Origin: Collinsella sp.
GTDB taxonomy: Bacteria > Actinomycetota > Coriobacteriia > Coriobacteriales > Coriobacteriaceae
DNA length: 7,838 nucleotides
Reading direction: 5' to 3'
Assembly: GCA_014871605.1 (NCBI GenBank)
Contig: WGSQ01000083.1
Coordinates: forward strand, 1-7,838
Shown here: positions 1-5,321 of the stretch, in pieces
Layout: every line of letters begins with the position of its first letter
How positions within the stretch are numbered: position 1 is the stretch's first letter
Translations under genes and position numbers: made by a program
The notes under the pieces: generated by a model
Database searches by the model: none
What the model saw: only the letters and a program-made list of their open reading frames with translations
Told to the model about the DNA's origin: nothing

Positions 1-486
1 CGACGGCACGTGGTGCATAAAACCAAAGCAGACCGAGATGTCGGCGAGCGGGGCATCGAAAAGCACATCGGGCGTCTCAGCGGGATTGAGCTTCATGAGG
101 GCATCGAGCACATCGAGCTCCTGGAAGTGCAGGTTGGGAATGCGCAGCGCGTGGCCATGTGCATCGATGGCCAGGTCTTGGCACGAGTCGACGCCATAGA
201 ACTCAAACGGACAGCTGGCATCTGCCGAGGGGTTTGCTCCGTCGACGCCCTTGGCGGCAAGTGCGCCGCCGGCGGCAAAGTTCTCGAATCGCATATTGCC
301 GCAGGCAAGATCGAAGACGCGGACGGGATGCTCGATCGTGGCGACGTCGAGCTGCCCGAGCGCGATATCCATGGTGCGCACCCAGCCGGGCCACGGGGCC
401 TGGCGCGTATCGGAAAAGGAGGCGGAGTGCTCGCGATAGAACGTGTTGTTGAGCTGGATGAGCGCTGAGGCGAAATCGCGGTTCAC
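1..486 (-). CDS. Class I SAM-dependent methyltransferase, Trm9-like N-terminus (3' end cut by window edge)
   Basis: I translated this minus-strand frame by hand. It stays open for 162 codons to the left edge, so the C-terminus is missing. Residues 24-33 read FSDTRQAPWP, matching the FSxTRxxPWP block that precedes the Rossmann fold in yeast Trm9. Motif I is VFDLACGN (57-64), motif II ends in GVD (98-100), a LDVLD stretch (124-128) fits the adenine-binding region, and CFGFMHHVP (153-161) resembles the HH-containing motif IV of Trm9/UbiE-type enzymes. About 20 residues (75-94, Ala/Gly/Asp-rich) are inserted between motifs I and II. The GTG start at 486 is preceded by GGGAG (496-500) at 9 nt spacing. 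The methyltransferase fold is well supported. The substrate is unknown: a tRNA wobble uridine is inferred from the FSxTRxxPWP block and the nearby elp3. A general small-molecule methyltransferase of the same family is equally possible. Confidence 0.82.
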   Translation of the reverse strand, partial: MNRDFASALIQLNNTFYREHSASFSDTRQAPWPGWVRTMDIALGQLDVATIEHPVRVFDLACGNMRFENFAAGGALAAKGVDGANPSADASCPFEFYGVDSCQDLAIDAHGHALRIPNLHFQELDVLDALMKLNPAETPDVLFDAPLADISVCFGFMHHVPS

Positions 487-532
487 GGCGCGGGACTCCC
501 TCCGTTGGCGGTGCGGAATAATCAGTACGACC

Positions 533-562
533 ATACTACCGTTAACGCCGCAACGGGGACAA
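533..562 (-). promoter_or_regulatory. Possible promoter of the leftward methyltransferase gene
   Basis: On the minus strand a TTGTCC hexamer (557-562) lies 18 bp upstream of TAGTAT (533-538). Each matches the sigma-70 consensus at four of six positions. A transcript would start near 525 and carry a leader of about 40 nt before the GTG at 486, with the Shine-Dalgarno inside it. If correct, it excludes the alternative in-frame ATG at 534, which would lie inside the -10 box. The match is modest and rests on consensus comparison only. Confidence 0.3.
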
Positions 563-743
563 CCAAGCTGCGGGTCATTGCTTTGTTTGGACACATTTCC
601 GCAGCTCATGTGCACCCGCAACCGCCGGTTGTCAAAAATCTCACTAGAATAGGTGGCATGATTTTGGCGGTAGCGGATAGATTTTAACTGTGCAAGGCGC
701 CTTAAGAACAGATACGGTCCGGCGGCACGGCCGGCAAAAGCAT

Positions 744-749
744 AGGAGG
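744..749 (+). promoter_or_regulatory. Shine-Dalgarno AGGAGG of the XRE gene
   Basis: A perfect AGGAGG core ends 4 nt before the ATG at 754 and fixes the start of the regulator gene. The reading frame from this ATG immediately encodes the helix-turn-helix domain. Confidence 0.85.
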
Positions 750-753
750 AACC

Positions 754-1476
754 ATGAATGTGGAAACTGCGCAGCGGCTCGCCGACCTTCGCCGCAGTAA
801 GGGTTTTAGCCAAGAGGGCTTGGCGCGAAAGCTGGGCCTGTCGCGCCAAGCGGTCAGTAAATGGGAGCGCGCGGAGAGCTCGCCCGATACCGAGAATTTG
901 ATCTCGCTCGCCAAACTCTATGACGTGAGTCTGGACGAGCTGCTCAATCCGAGCGACGAGATCGAGGACGATATCGAATTTGAGAACGAGGACCGCGCCC
1001 GGCAGCGCGAGGCCGAGGCGGCAGAGCGCGCCCGCACCCATGAGGCGGCGGCACGCGCCACGGAGGCAGCTACGCAGGCAAGTGATGCCGCGGCCAAGGC
1101 GGCGCAGGCGGCAAGCTGGAGTGCGCAGGCCGCCAATGCCGCTACGGCGCAGGCGACGAGTGGCACCGCGGTTGGCTCGACTCCGGTGAAGGGCCCGTTC
1201 CAATCGTTTCCGTATTGGGCCGTGTGCTGGCTGCTGTTCTTTTTGCTGATGTTCCTGCTTGGTGGCTGCCCCGTTGCCGCGCTGATTTTCTTTACGATCC
1301 CCATCTATCGCTGGGTGGCGCGTGCACTCGATGGCGATTGGGCGCGCGGGGATATTCAGGTTGGTCCGGCGCCGATGGTGGCTCAGGCTCAGGTGCAGGA
1401 CGCTTCCGCCGCGGTTGATGCTGACACGGCTGCTACTGCCGGCGCAGAGCCGAGTGCCAAAGAAGGTGATGAATGA
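754..1476 (+). CDS. XRE-family HTH regulator with Ala-rich linker and C-terminal membrane segments
   Basis: This 240-residue protein starts with a complete HTH_3/XRE domain (about residues 5-63). The recognition region LSRQAVSKWERAESSPD is typical of Cro/CI-type regulators that bind DNA as dimers. An acidic stretch (about 67-85) follows, then an Ala-rich segment with Glu, Arg and Gln (about 86-140), probably helical or flexible. A hydrophobic hairpin with two short membrane spans (about 154-169 and 173-185) is split by GGCP, and a charged, Ala-rich tail ends the protein. This architecture implies a repressor or activator tethered to the inner face of the membrane. Its stop overlaps the next start as ATGA, so it is co-translated with the DUF4097-like protein and probably controls or senses through it. 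The target genes and the signal are unknown. Autoregulation through palindromes upstream is plausible but untested. Confidence 0.88.
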   Translation: MNVETAQRLADLRRSKGFSQEGLARKLGLSRQAVSKWERAESSPDTENLISLAKLYDVSLDELLNPSDEIEDDIEFENEDRARQREAEAAERARTHEAAARATEAATQASDAAAKAAQAASWSAQAANAATAQATSGTAVGSTPVKGPFQSFPYWAVCWLLFFLLMFLLGGCPVAALIFFTIPIYRWVARALDGDWARGDIQVGPAPMVAQAQVQDASAAVDADTAATAGAEPSAKEGDE

Positions 1477-2342
1477 TGAAGCTTTCGCATGAATCCAAGG
1501 TGCGTCTGGGCGTTGGTATCGGAGCGTTTGCGCTCATCATCGGGCTGATCTTTGGTATTTCGAGGGCTTTGATTCATTTTGATGGCCCGTGGAACCTTGG
1601 TGCCGTTACGTTCGACTGGCCTGGTCTGGGTAGCGGCAACTATTCCGCTCAGCCCCAGCAGCTTTCGTGCACGACTTTTGACGAAGGCGCGTTTCAGTCG
1701 CTTGACCTGGATGTGACGTCGGGGACGGTCGAGGTTAAACGTGTCTCTGGCGGACGGGTGCGCGTCATCGAAAGCGGCCGCGTTGCGAAGGGAACGTCTG
1801 CTTCAGACGCGGCAACCCGGAACCTTGCCGAGGTCAAGGACTCCACACTCAAGATCGGCCAGTTCGACAGCGATGACAAGTACGTGATTGACCGTACGGT
1901 CACCATTGAGCTGCCGCGCGAGGTTGCCGAGAATATGATGGGCATTATGGCGTATGTGGGGCTGGGCGATCTAACGGTCACAGACATTGCGTGCCACGAT
2001 TTGGATGTAACGCTGGACTCGGGGGACGTCGAGTTTACGGGCGCCGTGACCGATACCCTGAATGCCGAGGTCGGTTTGGGCGATGCGACGTTTGAGCTCA
2101 ACCAGGCCCCTGCGAAGTCGATGGACGTGAGTGTGGGCTCGGGCGACGTGGAGATAACGGTTCCGAGTTCTACGGGCTTTAAGGCGAGTGTTACCCTGGG
2201 CGGCGGCGACTTTGAGAGCGATTTCGTCATGGATGCCTACGAGGGCGATGACGTTTCGAACCTTGAGTTCGATAACGGTGACAAGTCCGCCACGTATCGC
2301 TTTGAGGTCGGTTTGGGCGACATGTCGTTTGATTCGGAGTGA
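1473..2342 (+). CDS. Membrane-anchored DUF4097-like beta-repeat protein
   Basis: The start overlaps the XRE stop codon by 4 nt (ATGA). A second in-frame ATG at 1476 is equally usable from AGAAGG (1461-1466). A single hydrophobic segment at about residues 12-30, preceded by a short charged N-terminus, anchors the 289-residue protein with its bulk outside the cell. The extracellular part is Gly/Asp-rich beta structure. The element GxGD or DSGD recurs at residues 163, 182, 201, 222, 243 and 280, in steps of 19-21 or about twice that, and an earlier TSGT copy lies near 82-85. This matches the stacked beta-strand pattern of DUF4097/putative-adhesin proteins such as LiaG/LiaX-type envelope-stress proteins. 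The family is known, but its molecular role in this lineage is not. The coupling with a membrane-bound XRE protein suggests an envelope sensing or response module. No enzyme motif is visible. Confidence 0.85.
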   Translation: MMKLSHESKVRLGVGIGAFALIIGLIFGISRALIHFDGPWNLGAVTFDWPGLGSGNYSAQPQQLSCTTFDEGAFQSLDLDVTSGTVEVKRVSGGRVRVIESGRVAKGTSASDAATRNLAEVKDSTLKIGQFDSDDKYVIDRTVTIELPREVAENMMGIMAYVGLGDLTVTDIACHDLDVTLDSGDVEFTGAVTDTLNAEVGLGDATFELNQAPAKSMDVSVGSGDVEITVPSSTGFKASVTLGGGDFESDFVMDAYEGDDVSNLEFDNGDKSATYRFEVGLGDMSFDSE

Positions 2343-2387
2343 CGGACGGTTTTCGAAGACCGGTAAACATAGCCGCGCTCTTTGATG

Positions 2388-2428
2388 AAGGCGCCGGGGC
2401 CGTGGTCGGCTCCGGCGCCTTTGCCTTT
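2388..2428 (+). terminator. Hairpin terminator after the XRE-DUF4097 unit
   Basis: Arms 2388-2402 (AAGGCGCCGGGGCCG) and 2407-2421 form a 15-bp stem with one G-T wobble and a TGGT tetraloop. A short T-containing tail TTGCCTTT follows. The stem is very strong and the tail is poor for a canonical intrinsic terminator. It lies 45 bp past the DUF4097-like stop and ends directly at the elp3 promoter, so it insulates the two units. Confidence 0.75.
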
Positions 2429-2440
2429 ACAATGGGGGCA
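2428..2440 (+). promoter_or_regulatory. Leaderless-type -10 box (TACAAT) of elp3
   Basis: TACAAT (2428-2433) matches TATAAT at five of six positions and ends 6 nt before the A of the elp3 ATG at 2440. The expected transcription start therefore coincides with the start codon. The GGGGG between them sits too close to the ATG to work as a Shine-Dalgarno. No good -35 hexamer is visible, because that region is the descending arm of the upstream terminator. Leaderless transcripts are common in Actinobacteria, which supports this reading. Confidence 0.5.
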
Positions 2441-4344
2441 TGGAACAGATTATTTTGAACATACTCGAGGCCCTGCGTCGCGGTGAGACCGTGGACGACA
2501 AGGCGCTCGTCAAACTGATACATGCCGAGGCGCGTCGTGAGGGCGCCGACAAGCGCGATCTGGCCAAGCGTCGCCTGCTGCCGTTTTACCAGCGGGTGAA
2601 GCGCGAGGAACCGGCGCGTTGGGCTGGGTGGAATGTCGATGCCGAGCTGGAGCGTCAACTGCTGCAGGTCCTGCGCATGAAGCCGCGCCGCACGGCTTCG
2701 GGCGTGGCGACCATTACCGTCATCACCAAGCCGTGGCCGTGCTCGGGCGATTGCCTGTTTTGTCCCAACGATTTGCGCATGCCTAAAAGTTATCTGCATG
2801 CCGAGCCGGCGTGCGCCCGTGCGGAGCAAAACTGTTTCGACCCGTATCTGCAGGTGAGCGCTCGTCTGACCGCGCTTTCGCAGATGGGGCATGCGACCGA
2901 CAAGATTGAGCTTATCGTGCTCGGCGGTACCTGGAGCGACTATCCGCAAGGGTATCAGACGTGGTTTATGTCGGAGCTCTTCCGCGCGCTCAATGACGAT
3001 GCCGTCGCCGGCGTGGCTGCCAACCCCATGTTGGCGCGTCCGGGCATCAGTCGTGCCGAGGCGGGGCGTCTGCTAGATGACGCTCCCGCCGATGCCCTGC
3101 CGCCTGTGGTAGCAGAGCGCCGTGAGCGCTATCGGGCCGCCGGCATTGCGACAGACGAGGTCGCGCTTGCTGCCGGCGTTGCCGACGAGCAGGGGCGTGT
3201 GGATGCTGCCGTGGGCGGCTATAACCGTGCGGTGCGTCGTCTGTACGGCCCCGGCACGCCGTGGGGCGAGGTCGCCGAGTGGCAGACGGCCACGATGGAG
3301 GAGCTCGGGCGTCAACAGCGCATCAACGAGACGGCGAAGCATCGCGTGGTGGGCCTCGTTATCGAGACGCGTCCCGATGCCGTGACGCCACAGGCCCTCA
3401 CACTCATCCGCCGCCTGGGCTGCACCAAGATTCAGATGGGCATCCAGAGCCTCGACCAGCACCTGCTCGATATCAATGGGCGTCGCATCACGGTGGCGCA
3501 GATTGAGCGGGCGTTTTCGCTCGCGCGTCTGTTTGGCTTTAAGATCCATGCGCATTTTATGCTCAACTTGCTGGGCGCCACGCCCGAGGGGGATAAGCGC
3601 GACTACGAGCGTTTTATGACCGAGGGCGCCTTTATGCCCGACGAGGTCAAGGTCTACCCATGCGCGCTCATCGAGGGTTCGCGCCTGGTGGGCTGTTACG
3701 AGCGTGGCGAGTGGCGTCCCTATACCGAGGACGAGCTGCTCGATGTGTTGGCCGACGACATCGTGGTGACGCCGGCATTCTGCCGCATCAGCCGCATGAT
3801 TCGCGACTTTAGCTCCGATGACATTATGGTGGGCAATAAGAAGCCCAACCTGCGCCAGCTGGTCGAGAATCGCCTGGCCGCTCGCGGCGACGGTGCGACG
3901 GTGCGTGAGATTCGCTATCGCGAGATCAGCACGGCGGGTGCCGACCTGGATGAGCTGTCTCTTGACGAGGTTGCCTACGAGACCCCGGTGACGGGCGAGC
4001 GCTTTTTGCAGTGGGTGACACCACAGGGCAAGATCGCGGGCTTTTTGCGCTTATCGCTGCCCGACCGCGCATTTGTTGCCGCACATGCGGACGAGTTGCC
4101 GACGACGCCGGACGAGGCGATGATTCGCGAGGTACACGTGTATGGCATGGCGGCGCGAGTGGGCGATCAGGGCCAGGCGGCGCAGCATCATGGGCTGGGC
4201 CGTTCGCTGGTGGAGCGTGCATGTCAGATTGCTCGGGATGCGGGCTATGCGCACATTAACGTGATTAGCGCGATCGGTACGCGTGAGTACTATCGTCACC
4301 TGGGTTTTTACGACCATGGACTCTATCTGCAAAAGGAGCTCTAG
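2440..4344 (+). CDS. elp3: Elp3 family tRNA uridine(34) modification enzyme (radical SAM + GNAT)
   Basis: The protein has 634 residues. Elp3 enzymes use a radical SAM iron-sulfur centre and acetyl-CoA to place a carboxymethyl group on C5 of tRNA wobble uridine. Here the approach TASGVATITVITKPWP leads into C101-x3-C105-x2-C108, the [4Fe-4S] ligands. Typical Elp3 blocks follow: MPKSY, LIVLGGTW, VIETRPD (about 305-311), IQMGIQSLD, HAHFMLNLLGATP, KVYPCALIEGS and IRDF. The C-terminal GNAT domain (about 490-634) has the acetyl-CoA loop QHHGLG (582-587) and the signature ISAIGTREYYRHLGF (609-623). All key elements are present. It is longer than most Elp3 proteins because of an insert at about 186-294. 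The start aligns with the usual N-terminus and follows a TACAAT box at leaderless spacing. It ends directly against the next gene. No other Elongator subunit is in the window, as expected for stand-alone bacterial or archaeal Elp3. Confidence 0.95.
   Translation: MEQIILNILEALRRGETVDDKALVKLIHAEARREGADKRDLAKRRLLPFYQRVKREEPARWAGWNVDAELERQLLQVLRMKPRRTASGVATITVITKPWPCSGDCLFCPNDLRMPKSYLHAEPACARAEQNCFDPYLQVSARLTALSQMGHATDKIELIVLGGTWSDYPQGYQTWFMSELFRALNDDAVAGVAANPMLARPGISRAEAGRLLDDAPADALPPVVAERRERYRAAGIATDEVALAAGVADEQGRVDAAVGGYNRAVRRLYGPGTPWGEVAEWQTATMEELGRQQRINETAKHRVVGLVIETRPDAVTPQALTLIRRLGCTKIQMGIQSLDQHLLDINGRRITVAQIERAFSLARLFGFKIHAHFMLNLLGATPEGDKRDYERFMTEGAFMPDEVKVYPCALIEGSRLVGCYERGEWRPYTEDELLDVLADDIVVTPAFCRISRMIRDFSSDDIMVGNKKPNLRQLVENRLAARGDGATVREIRYREISTAGADLDELSLDEVAYETPVTGERFLQWVTPQGKIAGFLRLSLPDRAFVAAHADELPTTPDEAMIREVHVYGMAARVGDQGQAAQHHGLGRSLVERACQIARDAGYAHINVISAIGTREYYRHLGFYDHGLYLQKEL
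4334..4338 (+). promoter_or_regulatory. Shine-Dalgarno inside the elp3 3' end
   Basis: AGGAG lies in the last codons of elp3, 6 nt before the ATG at 4345. It fixes the start of the downstream gene and points to translational coupling with elp3. Confidence 0.75.
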
Positions 4345-5220
4345 ATGAACAAGCCGGGTGTTTCTGCCGGGGTTGTTGCCGGTGTTGCCTTGGGAGCTGC
4401 TGCGCTTGGTGCGGCCGCTGTCGCTGTTCGCGCTGCCTGCTTGCAGGTCGCGCGGACTCGTAATGGGCTGGCACGCGTAAAGCGCGTGCGCGATACGAAT
4501 GGCGATGAGGTTCGCGTGCTTGTGCAGGGCGGCGTTTACCAAAGTGCGAGTTATGTTGGCGATCGCTGGGCGGAGCCGGTCTTTGCGTACTATCGCGCGT
4601 TTAACGACGTGTTTGAGGCCGAGGATGCGATGCGCGACGCTTATGGTCACGGTATCGACCGCATGCTTATGCTGGGCGGCGGCGGGTTTGCCTATCCTAA
4701 ATTCGCCCTGATGTCGCACGAGGGCTTGCGCATAGACGTCATCGAGTATGACGGAGAGATTACGCGTCTGGCGCGCCGCTGGTTCTACCTAGACGAGCTG
4801 GAGCGCGCGGCGGGCGATCGCCTGCGGGTGATAACCGCTGAGGCTCGCTCGTATTTGGGCATTACGAGCGTGGGCCATCGTCGCTACGACGTCGTTGTGA
4901 GCGACTGCTTTGGCGGTGCCGAGCCTGTGCGTGAGCTGGCGACGGTTGAGGCGTTGCGTTTAGTGCGGGGCAGCCTGAACCCCGGGGGTATCTACGTGGC
5001 CAATATCGTGAGCGCAAACGAGGGGAGCGACGTGACGTTCCTGCGCGACTGCACTGCCACGGCACTCGAGGTATTCGCCCACGCCTGGGTGGTCCCATGT
5101 GGCGATGCGAAGTTCGGCGGCGAGGAAAACTACCTGCTCATCGCCAGCGACGGTGACTACGCCTTTGCCGAAGCCGTGCCTTTTGACGCTGACTTTCTCG
5201 GCGCTGCCCTCCACGACTAG
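4345..5220 (+). CDS. Spermidine-synthase-like (SAM-fold) protein with N-terminal membrane anchor
   Basis: This 291-residue protein starts on the base after the elp3 stop. Residues about 5-29 form an Ala/Gly/Val-rich hydrophobic helix, followed by an Arg/Lys-rich stretch, so by the positive-inside rule the catalytic domain should stay in the cytoplasm. The rest resembles polyamine aminopropyltransferases: a glycine-rich nucleotide loop LGGGG (110-114), an acidic pair EYD (134-136) that would bind the ribose of the cofactor, and YDVVVSDCFGG with D187 at the catalytic-Asp position. The second aspartate of the SpeE DSxDP motif is absent (DCFGG). The Rossmann fold and cofactor site look intact, but the polyamine pocket does not. 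True spermidine synthesis is therefore doubtful, and the reaction could be a methyl or aminopropyl transfer to another substrate. Coupling with elp3 is the only functional hint. Confidence 0.82.
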   Translation: MNKPGVSAGVVAGVALGAAALGAAAVAVRAACLQVARTRNGLARVKRVRDTNGDEVRVLVQGGVYQSASYVGDRWAEPVFAYYRAFNDVFEAEDAMRDAYGHGIDRMLMLGGGGFAYPKFALMSHEGLRIDVIEYDGEITRLARRWFYLDELERAAGDRLRVITAEARSYLGITSVGHRRYDVVVSDCFGGAEPVRELATVEALRLVRGSLNPGGIYVANIVSANEGSDVTFLRDCTATALEVFAHAWVVPCGDAKFGGEENYLLIASDGDYAFAEAVPFDADFLGAALHD

Positions 5221-5234
5221 CGCGTTTCCCTGCG

Positions 5235-5320
5235 ACCAGTCTGTTTATGACAGGGCTTGTTGAGCTACTTCTTGGTCATGCCCAAGGTAGCTCAACAAGC
5301 CCCGTGCCAAAAAGACTGGT
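5235..5320. repeat. 86-bp nested palindrome between convergent genes
   Basis: Outer arms ACCAGTCT (5235-5242) and AGACTGGT (5313-5320) enclose perfect 16-bp arms GGGCTTGTTGAGCTAC (5253-5268) and 5287-5302, then an inner CTTGG/CCAAG stem (5271-5275 with 5282-5286) and a 6-nt loop. The 10-nt segments between outer and inner arms also pair partly (TTT with AAA, AC with GT), so the element folds as one long imperfect hairpin. It sits 14 nt after the SpeE-like stop and 1 nt from the helicase stop. No T-run follows the stem on either strand, so it is not a textbook intrinsic terminator. It may still stop transcription from both sides, protect mRNA ends, or be a repetitive intergenic palindrome. Confidence 0.85.
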
Positions 5321-5321
5321 T

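Larger units (their letters stand above)
487..753. other. Divergent intergenic region with short palindromes
   Basis: No convincing gene is present in these 267 bases between the leftward methyltransferase and the rightward XRE regulator. Visible structures are a perfect 13-bp inverted repeat CAACCG-C-CGGTTG (619-631), a perfect 10-bp palindrome AAGGCGCCTT (694-703), and a 5-bp GC stem CCGGC/GCCGG with a 6-nt loop (719-734) just before the ribosome binding site of the XRE gene. A TAGAAT box lies at 645-650 but has no good -35 partner, so I could not place the rightward promoter. The palindromes are candidate binding sites for the adjacent XRE protein, by inference only. Confidence 0.5.

Noticed and set aside
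10..468. Open frame of 152 codons on the plus strand
   Set aside because: It lies antisense to the methyltransferase frame, which shows clear SAM motifs. Its protein has no recognisable domain, and long antisense frames are common in GC-rich DNA.
532..534. Alternative upstream ATG for the leftward methyltransferase
   Set aside because: It has no Shine-Dalgarno, overlaps a possible -10 box, and adds an Arg-rich stretch without family resemblance. The GTG at 486 has a good GGGAG.
719..734. Small GC hairpin before the XRE ribosome binding site as a riboswitch or attenuator
   Set aside because: A 5-bp stem alone is too short, and no aptamer-like or alternative pairing is visible.
918..1304. Antisense 128-codon frame inside the XRE gene
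   Set aside because: It mirrors the Ala-rich low-complexity coding region and has no start signal.
2227..2949. Minus-strand frame of 240 codons over the intergenic region and elp3 start
   Set aside because: It runs through the terminator and the promoter and is antisense to well-conserved Elp3 sequence.
5253..5302. Reading the convergent hairpin as a standard intrinsic terminator
   Set aside because: No run of T follows the stem on either strand, so it is listed as a structured palindrome of uncertain role.
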